Assembly: GCF_003311645.1 (NCBI RefSeq) | Contig: NZ_QEST01000008.1 | Location: forward strand, 1 to 64,000 | DNA length: 64,000 bases | Direction of reading: 5' to 3' | DNA from: Streptomyces sp. PT12 | GTDB taxonomy: Bacteria > Actinomycetota > Actinomycetes > Streptomycetales > Streptomycetaceae | Shown here: in pieces, positions 27,718 to 35,372 of the stretch | Layout: each line of letters begins with the position of its first letter | How positions within the stretch are numbered: the stretch's first letter is position 1 | Made by a program: the position numbers and the translations under genes | The notes under the pieces: generated by a model | Told to the model about the DNA's origin: nothing | What the model saw: the letters and a program-made list of their open reading frames with translations, nothing else | The model's database searches: none

Positions 27718-28072
27718 CGATGCCGATCTGGATGACCGCGCGGGCCTCGGCGGGCTTCTTCTTGGCCTTGGCGACGTCCTGCAACACGCTGACCTTCCCG
27801 AACTCGAAGTCGGCCGTCAGCTTGTCCAGATAGGCGTCGAAGCGCCGCTGGAGGTCGTCGGCGGGGAAGTTCTGGAGGACCTCGTTGGTGGCGATCAGCT
27901 GGGCCACCCGCTGGCGTTCAACGGGGTCGATGGACCCGTCGGCGGCGGCCACCAGCGCGCACATCGCCATGCTCGCGTCCCTGAAGGCGCCGCTCTTGAG
28001 GTCGTTCTTCTTGGCGTTCAGCTGGTCCTGCAACGATGACGCCGATTCCTTGATGCGATCCCACAAGGCCAT
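27617..28072 (-). CDS. terB: TerB-family tellurite resistance protein
   Basis: 151 residues, the usual TerB length. Starts MALWDRIKESASSLQDQLNA and contains the two acidic metal-binding repeats AAADGSIDPVERQRV and GGADGTFDHQERAVV. TerB is a helical protein that joins TerC/TerD at the membrane. The ATG at 28072 matches the family start; an ATG nine codons earlier is an alternative. The operator at 28107 sits 35 bases upstream, where it could block the promoter. Its separation from terD by blaI-M56 makes a compact regulon. Confidence 0.95.
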   Translation of the reverse strand: MALWDRIKESASSLQDQLNAKKNDLKSGAFRDASMAMCALVAAADGSIDPVERQRVAQLIATNEVLQNFPADDLQRRFDAYLDKLTADFEFGKVSVLQDVAKAKKKPAEARAVIQIGIVIGGADGTFDHQERAVVREACFALDLPPTEFDL

Positions 28073-28106
28073 GGCAGAGAACTCCCGATCGATGGACAAG
28101 GCTACC

Positions 28107-28124
28107 TTCTACAACAGTGTAGAA
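28107..28124. promoter_or_regulatory. BlaI-type operator upstream of terB
   Basis: TTCTACA-ACAG-TGTAGAA, a 7-base perfect inverted repeat nearly identical to the one at 26137; both share CTACAACAN-GTAGAACT-type flanks. Confidence 0.82.
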
Positions 28125-28209
28125 CTCGGCGCTCCCCGGCCCCGCCCGCCTCGCACGTCCTCGCGGGCCGCCGCGCGTTCTCCTGGGCCGCCGCGCGTAG
28201 CCTGGGGGC

Positions 28210-29166
28210 GTGGCTGGCTCCCGTCCGCGTCGTGTCGGCGTTCTCGTGCTCGAGGGGGCCAAGCCGCTCGATGTGGGGATCCCCGCACAGGTGTTCACCA
28301 CCCGCGCGAGCATGCCGTACGAGGTGCGGGTGTGTGGCGCGGCGCCCGGGCTCGTGGCTGGTGGGGACGGCCTCTCGTACCACGTCGCCGACGGCCTCGG
28401 CGCGCTCGCGTGGGCCGAGATCGTGTTCGTCCCCGGCTACCGCTTCCCTGACCGCGACGATCCGCCACGCGCCGTCGTCGACGCGTTGATCGCCGCCCAC
28501 GAGCGGGGCGCGCGGCTCGCCGCCATCTCGACCGGCGCGTTCGCGCTCGCCGCCACGGGGCTGCTCGACGGCAGGCGCGCCACGACGCACTGGCACTACA
28601 CGCGCGCGCTCGCGGCGCGGCACCCGCGTGTGCGGGTCGACGAGAACGTCCTGTTCGTCGACGAGGGCAGCGTGCTCACCTCGGCGGGTGCCGCCTCGGG
28701 GATCGACCTGTGCCTGCACATCCTGCGCGGCGACCTCGGGGTTGCCGCCTCCAACCACGCCGCCAGGCGCCTGGTCGCGGCGCCCTACCGCAGCGGCGGT
28801 CAGGCGCAGTACGTGCCGCGCAGCGTGCCCGAGCCGCTGGGCGAGCGGTTCGCCGCCACACGCGACTGGGCGCTGCGCCGCCTCGATGAGCCGCTGACCC
28901 TTGAGGCGCTGGCGCGGCACGCGGCGGTGTCGCCGCGCACGTTCTCGCGGCGCTTCGTCGAGGACACGGGGTACACACCCATGCAGTGGGTGATGCGCGC
29001 CCGCGTCGACATGGCCCGTGAGCTGCTCGAACGCTCGGAGCGCGGCATCGAGCGGATCGCCGCCGACGTCGGCCTCGGCACCGGCGCGAACCTGCGGCTG
29101 CACTTCCGGCGCATCCTCGGGACGACGCCGACCGAGTACCGGCGGACCTTCGCTCGCGGCGTGTAG
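28210..29166 (+). CDS. GlxA-type AraC-family regulator
   Basis: 318 residues. Residues 8-180 form a DJ-1/PfpI (class I amidotransferase-like) sensor domain (VGVLVLEGAKPLDVGIPAQVF, ISTGAFALAATGLLDGRRAT) in which the nucleophile position is Thr-Gly-Ala rather than Cys. Residues 215-315 are a double-HTH AraC domain (LARHAAVSPRTFSRRFVEDT, IERIAADVGLGTGANLRLHF). Such regulators control nitrogen, amine or redox genes; no target is obvious. Starts at the GTG at 28210. The next gene, GAPDH, is on the same strand after 120 bases. Confidence 0.9.
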   Translation: MAGSRPRRVGVLVLEGAKPLDVGIPAQVFTTRASMPYEVRVCGAAPGLVAGGDGLSYHVADGLGALAWAEIVFVPGYRFPDRDDPPRAVVDALIAAHERGARLAAISTGAFALAATGLLDGRRATTHWHYTRALAARHPRVRVDENVLFVDEGSVLTSAGAASGIDLCLHILRGDLGVAASNHAARRLVAAPYRSGGQAQYVPRSVPEPLGERFAATRDWALRRLDEPLTLEALARHAAVSPRTFSRRFVEDTGYTPMQWVMRARVDMARELLERSERGIERIAADVGLGTGANLRLHFRRILGTTPTEYRRTFARGV

Positions 29167-29286
29167 CGGGGCGCCTGGCGCGATGCTTGCGAACGTGGGC
29201 GCTCACGCCGCTGTCACCGCCCCACGCCGCGCGCGACCCTGGCGGCGAAGGGGAACGGGCTGGCCCCAAGGGAAGGGACACCGCAC

Positions 29287-30285
29287 ATGACCCGCGTCGC
29301 CATCAACGGATTCGGCCGGATCGGACGCAACGTGCTCCGCGCGCTGCTCGAGCGCGACAGCGCCCTCGACGTCGTCGCCGTCAACGACCTCACCGAGCCC
29401 GCCGCCCTCGCGCGGCTGCTCGCCTACGATACGACCGCGGGACGGCTCGGCCGCCCGGTGACCGTCGAAGGGGACGCCCTCGTCGTCGACGGGCGCCGCA
29501 TCGCCGTGCTCGCCGAGCGCGACCCGGCGCGGCTGCCCTGGGCCGACCTCGGCGTCGATGTCGCGCTCGAGGCGACCGGCAGGTTCACCTCGGCCGACGC
29601 CGCACGCGCGCACCTCGACGCGGGCGCGACGAGGGTGCTCGTGAGCGCGCCTTCGGCGGGCGCCGACGTGACGCTGGCGTTCGGCGTGAACACCGGCGCG
29701 TACGACCCGGCCGCGCACACGATCGTCTCCAACGCCTCGTGCACGACCAACGCGCTCGCGCCGCTCGCCTCGGTGCTCGACGAACTCGCGGGTATCGAGC
29801 ACGGGTTCATGACGACCGTGCACGCCTACACGCAGGAGCAGAACCTCCAGGACGGCCCCCACCGCGACGCGCGCCGCGCCCGCGCGGCCGCCGTCAACAT
29901 CGTTCCGACGACGACGGGCGCCGCCAAGGCGATCGGCCTCGTGCTACCGCGCCTCGACGGCAAGCTGTCGGGCGACTCGATCCGTGTGCCGGTCCCGGTG
30001 GGCTCGATCGTCGAGCTCAACACGACCGTGGCCCGCGACGTGGCGCGCGACGACGTGCTGGCGGCGTACCGGGCCGCGGCCGAGGGGCCGCTCGCCGGGA
30101 TCCTGGAGTACTCGGACGACCCGCTCGTCTCCTCCGACATCACGGGCAACCCCGCCTCGGCGATCTTCGACTCGGCCCTCACCCGCGTCGAGGGCCGCCG
30201 TGTCAAGGTGGTCGCCTGGTACGACAACGAGTGGGGCTTCTCCCACCGCGTGATCGACACCCTCGAACTCCTCGCCGCCCGCTGA
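29287..30285 (+). CDS. gap: Glyceraldehyde-3-phosphate dehydrogenase
   Basis: 332 residues. Rossmann start TRVAINGFGRIGRNVLRAL, catalytic SNASCTTNALAPL (Cys near residue 152), HAYTQEQNLQDGPH with the catalytic His, and DNEWGFSHRVIDTL at the end. Converts glyceraldehyde 3-phosphate to 1,3-bisphosphoglycerate with NAD. It stands apart from pgk/tpi, as accessory gap genes of streptomycetes often do. The ATG at 29287 follows AAGGGA. A strong hairpin closes the gene. Confidence 0.95.
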   Translation: MTRVAINGFGRIGRNVLRALLERDSALDVVAVNDLTEPAALARLLAYDTTAGRLGRPVTVEGDALVVDGRRIAVLAERDPARLPWADLGVDVALEATGRFTSADAARAHLDAGATRVLVSAPSAGADVTLAFGVNTGAYDPAAHTIVSNASCTTNALAPLASVLDELAGIEHGFMTTVHAYTQEQNLQDGPHRDARRARAAAVNIVPTTTGAAKAIGLVLPRLDGKLSGDSIRVPVPVGSIVELNTTVARDVARDDVLAAYRAAAEGPLAGILEYSDDPLVSSDITGNPASAIFDSALTRVEGRRVKVVAWYDNEWGFSHRVIDTLELLAAR

Positions 30286-30331
30286 CGGTTCACCCCCACC
30301 GAGGGGCCACCACCCACCGGGGTTCACCACG

Positions 30332-30376
30332 CGCGAAGCGCCCGCGTCCTTATCGAAGGGACGCGGGCGCTTCGCG
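30332..30376 (+). terminator. Terminator after gap
   Basis: Perfect 18-base stem (CGCGAAGCGCCCGCGTCC with its complement), 9-base loop, then TTGTG. It separates GAPDH from the peptide array. Confidence 0.85.
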
Positions 30377-30494
30377 TTGTGCCGCGCGTCGCGTCGCGCG
30401 TTGCACGTTGCTGCCGGGGGGTTGCAGCCTTGTGCCAGCCCGGAGGGCCCCGCGGCGGGCCGCGGGCCGCCATCGTGGTGGGCACGGGACGGCA

Positions 30495-30504
30495 GGAACG
30501 TTCC
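30495..30504. promoter_or_regulatory. GGAACGTTCC palindrome before the first precursor gene
   Basis: A perfect 10-base palindrome 38 bases before the first precursor start, in an otherwise GC-rich region of repeated GTTGC. It could mark a promoter or operator of the peptide array; no regulator is assigned. Confidence 0.35.
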
Positions 30505-30542
30505 GCATTTCCCCATCCACGCAACCCTCAAGGAGGGCATCC

Positions 30543-30710
30543 GTGCGCATTCCCCAGCTGGACCTCGGCCCGCTCGACGAGCACACCGAAGGCCGGGTCA
30601 CCCGAGGCGCGTTGCCGGTCGCGGCCACCCCGGTGATCGTCGGCGCCGCTGGCGCCATCGTCGTCGCCTACGCCGCGGGCCGCGTCGTCGGCGAGATCCG
30701 CCCCACCTAG
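30543..30710 (+). CDS. Linaridin-like precursor peptide 1
   Basis: 55 residues from a GTG 6 bases after AAGGAGG. Leader MRIPQLDLGPLDEHTEGRV; then the cleavage-type motif PVAATP, matching the PxxxTP of linaridin precursors. A hydrophobic Gly/Ala/Val core follows and ends GRVVGEIRPT. If cut as in cypemycin, the mature peptide would begin ATPVIVG with an N-terminal Ala available for methylation. Its leader differs from peptides 2-5 but its core is very like peptide 6, suggesting separately evolving leaders. Confidence 0.82.
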   Translation: MRIPQLDLGPLDEHTEGRVTRGALPVAATPVIVGAAGAIVVAYAAGRVVGEIRPT

Positions 30711-30730
30711 TGACCCGGGAGGACACGCTC

Positions 30731-30921
30731 ATGTCCTTCGCGCGACTGCCCGCCGACCTGGCCGCGATGCCGGGCTGCGGGAGGACGACGCGGGGCTGCC
30801 CCCGTCGACACTGGTGCCCGTGACGTCCACCTCGTGCGCCGCCGCGTCCGCGGTGTCGGCCGTCGTCAGGGCGGCGGCCTGGGTGGCCGACGCCATCGGC
30901 CCCGTCCGCCCGAGCGCCTGA
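30731..30921 (+). pseudogene. Frameshifted copy of precursor peptide 4
   Basis: Nearly identical to the gene at 31214, but one G is missing from a GGGG run at codon 15. The frame therefore leaves MSFARLPADLAAMPG for CGRTTRGCPRRHWCP and stops at 30823. The rest of the original coding sequence, to the TGA at 30919-30921, is intact. A Cys-rich 30-residue peptide would be made if translated. Confidence 0.88.
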
Positions 30922-31042
30922 GCGCCTGAGCGACCGCGCTCACCTGCGGAAGCTCACCCGCATCACCCCACGAGAACACCAGAAATCACCACGAGAAGGA
31001 GACCTCCATGTCCGTTGCGCAGCTGCCCGCCGACCTGGCCGC
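30731..31042 (+). repeat. Direct repeat, copy A (312 bases)
   Basis: Matches 31214-31526 with one deleted base and one substitution (position 31017). Contains the frameshifted precursor, the spacer and the leader start of peptide 3. The offset of 484 bases indicates a recent tandem duplication of a two-gene unit. Confidence 0.92.
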
Positions 31043-31187
31043 GATGCCGGGGCTGCGGGAGGACGACGCCGGGCGCCCGCCCGCCAGTGCCATGCCCGTG
31101 ACGCACGTCCTGACCAGCGGCCAGGCGGCGTGCGTCACGGTCGCGGTCGCCATCGCGGTCGGCGACACGCGGCCCGTGCTGAAGTGA
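31008..31187 (+). CDS. Linaridin-like precursor peptide 3
   Basis: 59 residues from an ATG 6 bases after GAAGGAGA. Leader MSVAQLPADLAAMPGLREDD; then PASAMP, a degenerate version of PxxxTP with Met for Thr. The core PVTHVLTSGQAACVTVAVA runs to a C-terminal GDTRPVLK. It contains three Thr and one Ser that could be dehydrated, and one Cys. The distance and leader match peptide 5, of which it is probably a diverged duplicate. Confidence 0.8.
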   Translation: MSVAQLPADLAAMPGLREDDAGRPPASAMPVTHVLTSGQAACVTVAVAIAVGDTRPVLK

Positions 31188-31213
31188 CCCGCTCGCGAGG
31201 AGCGGAGACGTTC

Positions 31214-31405
31214 ATGTCCTTCGCGCGACTGCCCGCCGACCTGGCCGCGATGCCGGGGCTGCGGGAGGACGACGCGGGGCTGCCCCCGTCGACACTGGTG
31301 CCCGTGACGTCCACCTCGTGCGCCGCCGCGTCCGCGGTGTCGGCCGTCGTCAGGGCGGCGGCCTGGGTGGCCGACGCCATCGGCCCCGTCCGCCCGAGCG
31401 CCTGA
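31214..31405 (+). CDS. Linaridin-like precursor peptide 4
   Basis: 63 residues. Leader MSFARLPADLAAMPGLREDD; then PSTLVP, a degenerate PxxxTP. The core PVTSTSCAAASAVSAVVRAA runs to the end GPVRPSA. It is the richest in Ser/Thr of the set, so it has the most possible dehydration sites. Preceded by GAGGAGCGGAGA. Intact counterpart of the broken gene at 30731. Confidence 0.8.
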   Translation: MSFARLPADLAAMPGLREDDAGLPPSTLVPVTSTSCAAASAVSAVVRAAAWVADAIGPVRPSA

Positions 31406-31526
31406 GCGCCTGAGCGACCGCGCTCACCTGCGGAAGCTCACCCGCATCACCCCACGAGAACACCAGAAATCACCACGAGAAGGAGACCTCCATGTCCGTT
31501 TCGCAGCTGCCCGCCGACCTGGCCGC
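31214..31526 (+). repeat. Direct repeat, copy B (313 bases)
   Basis: Second copy of the 484-base tandem duplication described at 30731-31042. Confidence 0.92.
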
Positions 31527-31683
31527 CGTGTCTGAGCTGAAGGTGGGCGCCGCGGGGCAGGTCAAGGCCGCCGCGCAGCCCGTCATGGCCACCCCGACGC
31601 TCGCCGTCGCCTTCGTAGCGGGCATTGGCGTCGGCCTCGCCGCGTGCCAGGCCAACGGCACCACCCGCCCGGTCGCGGAGTGA
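31492..31683 (+). CDS. Linaridin-like precursor peptide 5
   Basis: 63 residues. Leader MSVSQLPADLAAVSELKVG; a Lys/Ala/Gln stretch; then PVMATP, a perfect PxxxTP identical in pattern to cypemycin's PAMATP. The hydrophobic core ATPTLAVAFVAGIGVGL runs to the end TTRPVAE. Preceded by GAAGGAGA. Four Thr lie in the predicted core. Confidence 0.85.
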   Translation: MSVSQLPADLAAVSELKVGAAGQVKAAAQPVMATPTLAVAFVAGIGVGLAACQANGTTRPVAE

Positions 31684-31718
31684 CCCGTCAAGAAAGAAGC
31701 CGAGGAAGAAGGAGCACC

Positions 31719-31919
31719 ATGAACGATCAGAGCCGTCGCCTGTACGACTCGCCCGCCCTCGCCAGCGTCGCCGTCGACGACGCGCGCGGCTGGATCTCCG
31801 CGCGGCAGAAGCCCGTTCTGGCCACGCCGAGCGTGCTGGCCGGGATCGCGATCGGCTACGCGATGCTCAACGCCTTTGAGGCGGGCCGCAGCGGCGGCCC
31901 CATCCGCCCCACATCCTGA
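31719..31919 (+). CDS. Linaridin-like precursor peptide 6
   Basis: 66 residues from an ATG 5 bases after GAAGGAG. The leader (MNDQSRRLYDSPALASVAVD) is unrelated to that of peptides 2-5. Then comes PVLATP (PxxxTP), the core ATPSVLAGIAIGYAMLNAFE and the end GGPIRPTS. The core aligns with peptide 1 around ATPxV, AGR and IRPT. Confidence 0.85.
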   Translation: MNDQSRRLYDSPALASVAVDDARGWISARQKPVLATPSVLAGIAIGYAMLNAFEAGRSGGPIRPTS

Positions 31920-31924
31920 CGACC

Positions 31925-31967
31925 CCTCGGGGCCCGGCCCGCGCCCGACGCGGGCCGGGCCCCGAGG
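31925..31967 (+). terminator. Strong hairpin between precursor array and enzymes
   Basis: Perfect 19-base stem (CCTCGGGGCCCGGCCCGCG with its complement) and a 5-base loop, 5 bases after the last precursor stop. Partial readthrough would leave precursor mRNA in excess of enzyme mRNA, as in many RiPP operons. Confidence 0.88.
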
Positions 31968-32020
31968 CGGGCACCGACCCCGCCCGCCGCGCAGACGAAC
32001 CACCGAGCCTGGAGGCCACC

Positions 32021-33964
32021 ATGAAAAGCCTTCCACCGTCCGCACGTTCGGCACTGTCCTCGCTGCTCGGACCCGTGCCGCTGACCCGTTCGCAGGCGCT
32101 CGGCGCCTCCGAGCGGCTGGCCGCCGCGACCACGCTCGTCGGCAGCCTCGAATACCTCGCCAATCGCCGCCACACCGGCCCGCGCAGCCTCAACGACTGG
32201 GCCGTCGCGCGCGAGGCGTTCGCCGCGCGCGGCCGCCCGCTGCGCGGCGCGCTCGACGCCGTGGCGCACCCGTGGTCCACGCGCGCGCTGCACTCCGCCC
32301 GCGTCGCCACCGCCGCCGCGCTCCTGCTGCCCGGCAGCGGCAGGTGGCGCGGCGCCGCCGACCTCTTCCTCGGCGCGAGCAACGCCCTGCTCTACCCCAC
32401 CCAGCGCTACGGCACCGACGGCTCCGACCAGGCGTCGGGGCTCGTCCAGACCGCCACCGGGCTCGCCAGGCTCTCGGGCTCGCCCCAGGCGCAGGACGCG
32501 CTGCTGTGGTACATCGCCCTCCAGTCCAACCTCTCCTACCTCGTCTCCGGCTGGGTCAAGCTGCTCGGCTCCGACTGGCGCGACGGCTCGGCGCTCGGCG
32601 GAGTGCTGCGCACCCGCACCTACGGCGAGCGCCACATGTGGCGGCTCACCGAGCGATATCCGCGCTCCGCACGGACGCTGGCGCATGGCGTGCTCGCGCT
32701 GGAGTGCCTGTTCCCCGTCCTCTACGCCAGGGGCGGGCGGCTGGCCAGGCCCGTGCTCGCCTCGGCCGCGTCGTTCCATGTCGCCAACGGCTTCGTGATG
32801 GGCCTCGGACGGTTTGTCACGTCGTTCACCGCGATGCACCCGGCCGTCGCCTACACCAGCACGCCCCGCAGCCACCCCGCCGTCGCTGGCCGCGACGACC
32901 GGATGCTGCCGGTCGCCGGGCTGCTCGCCGCCGGGGGAGCGGTGGCCGCGGGCGCGGTCGCCGCCGCGCGGCGGCTGCGCGCCACCGACGCGGGCCCCGG
33001 CACCGGCACCGTCACCACGCGGCACGGCAACGTCCTGCGCTACCGCGGAACGCCGGGCGCGGGCGACGGCGACCCGGTGCTGGTCTTTGTGCACGGCCTG
33101 GCGGCCACGCCGATGCACTTCGGCTGGTACGCCCAGGCGTTGAGCGAGAGCCAGGGCCATGGGCAGGGCCGGGGTGGGGGCGCCGGGTGGCTGACCTATC
33201 ACAGGGCCGGATACGGGCCGAGTCGCCGCGTCGCCCGCGTCGCCTACACGCTGCGCGAGTCCGTGGACGACCTGGTCGACCTCGTCGAGGGCGCGCTCCC
33301 CGAGGGGCGCCCCGTCGTGCTGGTCGGCCACTCGCTCGGCGGCGAGATCGCCCGCAGGGCCGCGCCGCGCCTCGGCGAACGGCTGCGCGGCGTGGTCTAC
33401 CTCGACGCCTCGCACCCGGACGAGCTCAACCGTTCGAGCCAGCAGGGCAGTGGCGCCGCGTATGTCGGCGGCGCGCTGCGCACGTTCGGCGTCAGCCTGC
33501 GCGCCGGAATGGGCATCCTGCTTTCCCGCCCTCTCTGGGTCGACAACCTGCCCGCCGCCGTCCGTCGCCCCGCCATGGCCGCCTACGCCGACGCCCGCAT
33601 GTGGCGCGCCGCGACGCGCGAATGGCGTTCCACCGAGATCGAGTTCCGCGCCCACGAGGGCCCGCTGTGCCCGCAGGACAGCCACGCCCTTGTCGTCTCC
33701 GCGCAGCACACCGTGGACCGCGACCCCGACCAGCTGCTGATGCACCAGGAGATCGCGGACGCCCACCGGCGCCCCGGGCGCGTGGTGCGCTCGGTGGTCG
33801 TCGAGGGCGCCGACCACGACGGGCTGCTCACCGAGCCCCGGCTCGCCGCCGAGGTCGTCGGCCATGTGCGCGGCTTCCTCGCGGAGTTGAACGACCTCCC
33901 CGCGAACGACCTCCCCGCGAACGCCGCCGCCCCGGCCGCCGCCCTCGAAACGGAGCCCCGATGA
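32021..33964 (+). CDS. linH: LinH/CypH-like membrane protein fused to alpha/beta hydrolase
   Basis: 647 residues. The first 300 or so form several membrane helices resembling HTTM/SdpB-type proteins (YPTQRYGTDGSDQASGLVQT, LSYLVSGWVKLLGSDWRDGS, SFHVANGFVMGLGRF). Residues 325-640 are an alpha/beta hydrolase: FVHGLAATPMHFGWY oxyanion region, VGHSLGGE nucleophile elbow (Ser near 438), and EGADHDG with the likely catalytic His. This fusion is the architecture of CypH, needed with CypL for Thr dehydration in linaridins. A 15-base repeat (NDLPA twice) lies near the end. The ATG at 32021 opens the enzyme operon; its stop overlaps the next start as ATGA. Confidence 0.8.
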   Translation: MKSLPPSARSALSSLLGPVPLTRSQALGASERLAAATTLVGSLEYLANRRHTGPRSLNDWAVAREAFAARGRPLRGALDAVAHPWSTRALHSARVATAAALLLPGSGRWRGAADLFLGASNALLYPTQRYGTDGSDQASGLVQTATGLARLSGSPQAQDALLWYIALQSNLSYLVSGWVKLLGSDWRDGSALGGVLRTRTYGERHMWRLTERYPRSARTLAHGVLALECLFPVLYARGGRLARPVLASAASFHVANGFVMGLGRFVTSFTAMHPAVAYTSTPRSHPAVAGRDDRMLPVAGLLAAGGAVAAGAVAAARRLRATDAGPGTGTVTTRHGNVLRYRGTPGAGDGDPVLVFVHGLAATPMHFGWYAQALSESQGHGQGRGGGAGWLTYHRAGYGPSRRVARVAYTLRESVDDLVDLVEGALPEGRPVVLVGHSLGGEIARRAAPRLGERLRGVVYLDASHPDELNRSSQQGSGAAYVGGALRTFGVSLRAGMGILLSRPLWVDNLPAAVRRPAMAAYADARMWRAATREWRSTEIEFRAHEGPLCPQDSHALVVSAQHTVDRDPDQLLMHQEIADAHRRPGRVVRSVVVEGADHDGLLTEPRLAAEVVGHVRGFLAELNDLPANDLPANAAAPAAALETEPR

Positions 33965-34545
33965 CCAGCCCGATGACCAGCTCACTGACCGCCCTGGCCA
34001 GGCCCTTCCGGGGCCCTGGAGCCGCCCTCCGCGTCGCCGCGGGGCTCGCGCTGCTCGGCACCGTCTGCTCGCAGCACCCCAACCCCGCGTTCGGCCGCGT
34101 TCTGCGCTGGGACGCGTTCGCCGCGCTCTTCCCCAACTGGCGCTTCTTCGCGCCGAATCCGGCGCAGCATGACTTCCAGTTCCACTACCGGACGCTGTCC
34201 CACGCGGGCGAGACATCCGAGTGGCGCCCCGTCGAGGTCATCGCGGGGCGCGCGCCGCACCAGATCGCGTGGTTCCCCGGGCGCCGCCCGGAGAAGGCCG
34301 TGTTCGACCTGGGCAGCGAGATCATCCAGGCGCTCGACAAGGGCTTCTCGCACGCCGTGCACGTCCCCGCCTACCGCCTCCTGCGCGCCTATCTGGCCGA
34401 CGAGGTCGAACGGTCGGGGCGCCGCGACGTCAAGGGATTCCAGTTCACGCTGGTCCGCACGGCTGGCTACGACGAGAGCGAGGAGCCCGAGGTCGTCTTC
34501 GTCTCCCCCTACACCCCCATGCCGCGAGAGGCGGAGCAGCGATGA
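33961..34545 (+). CDS. linL: LinL/CypL-like protein (DUF5819 type)
   Basis: 194 residues with one membrane helix near the N terminus (about 20-38) and the family stretch ALFPNWRFFAPNPAQHDFQF. Proteins of this type accompany LinH-like proteins (and, more distantly, SdpA accompanies SdpB in toxin maturation). In linaridin pathways the pair is required for dehydration. No known catalytic motif is visible. ATGA overlaps at both ends show tight coupling with linH and the methyltransferase. Confidence 0.72.
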   Translation: MTSPMTSSLTALARPFRGPGAALRVAAGLALLGTVCSQHPNPAFGRVLRWDAFAALFPNWRFFAPNPAQHDFQFHYRTLSHAGETSEWRPVEVIAGRAPHQIAWFPGRRPEKAVFDLGSEIIQALDKGFSHAVHVPAYRLLRAYLADEVERSGRRDVKGFQFTLVRTAGYDESEEPEVVFVSPYTPMPREAEQR

Positions 34546-35372
34546 CCACGGCACCCGACATCACCGCACCCGACATCACCGCACCCGACATCACCGAGAC
34601 GGTCGAGGACATCGGCTACGGGCGGGAGTTCGCCGACTTCTACGACCGCCTCTTCCCACGCGACGCCCAGGCCGACCTGGCCGTTCGCCGCCTGGCCGAG
34701 TGGCACCCCGGCGGCCGCGCCCTCGAACTGGGCGTCGGGACGGGCCGCATCGCCGTCCCGCTGGCCCGGCGCACGGGCGATGTCGTCGGCGTCGACTCGT
34801 CGCCCGAGATGCTCGACCGGCTGCGCGCCGCCATCGACGCCGCGGCCGCGCCCGTGACGCCCGTGCACGGCGACATACGCTCCTGGGCCGACGGCACGGC
34901 CTACGGCCTCGTCTACTGCGTGTGCGCCACCCTGTCGATGCTGCTCGACCCGGTCGACCAGCGCGCCGCGATCGCCGTCGCCGCCCGCCACCTGGCCCCA
35001 GGGGGCACCCTGGTCGTCGAGACGCACAACCCCGCGTTCGTCCACGCCCTGCACGAGGGCCGCGCCCGCGCCACCTGGTTCGCGCCGTACCCCGAGCCCG
35101 GCACCGGGCTCCAGACCTACTCGACGCTGCTGCCGAGCGGCGGCCTGTGGCACGCCTCCCACCTGTGGCACGAGGCGGGAACGGTCCGCGTCGGCAGCGA
35201 GCTGAGCCGCCTGACCACCCCGGACGAGGTGGACGCGTACGCCGCGGAGGCGGGCCTCGTCCCGGTCTCCCGGCACGGCGACTGGGCGGGCACGGCGTAC
35301 GCCGACGACGGCCCGCTCCACATCAGCCGGTACACCCGCCCCACCGAGGACGCCCCCCATGACCACAGCTGA
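34542..35372 (+). CDS. linM: CypM-like class I SAM methyltransferase
   Basis: 276 residues. After a repeated N-terminal tail (PDITA three times, a 15-base repeat) comes IGYGREFADFYDRLFPRDAQ. The SAM-binding ALELGVGTGRIAVPLARR is followed by VGVDSSPEMLDRLR and the post-I motif LVYCVCATLSML. In linaridin clusters this enzyme dimethylates the alpha-amino group of the mature peptide; peptides 1, 5 and 6 would expose an N-terminal Ala. Overlaps linL by ATGA and the exporter gene by 14 bases. Confidence 0.82.
   Translation: MTTAPDITAPDITAPDITETVEDIGYGREFADFYDRLFPRDAQADLAVRRLAEWHPGGRALELGVGTGRIAVPLARRTGDVVGVDSSPEMLDRLRAAIDAAAAPVTPVHGDIRSWADGTAYGLVYCVCATLSMLLDPVDQRAAIAVAARHLAPGGTLVVETHNPAFVHALHEGRARATWFAPYPEPGTGLQTYSTLLPSGGLWHASHLWHEAGTVRVGSELSRLTTPDEVDAYAAEAGLVPVSRHGDWAGTAYADDGPLHISRYTRPTEDAPHDHS

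Noticed and set aside
29187-30542. Long Arg-rich plus-strand frame ending in precursor peptide 1
   Set aside because: It overlaps gap out of frame and passes through the gap terminator; the GTG at 30543 with AAGGAGG is the real start.
30731-31526. CRISPR-like array
   Set aside because: Only two long repeats with coding content and no regular short repeats with unique spacers.
30543-31919. Daptide or lanthipeptide precursors
   Set aside because: No LanM/LanB/LanC, daptide aminotransferase or decarboxylase genes are nearby, while PxxxTP and the CypH/CypL/CypM-type set fit linaridins.
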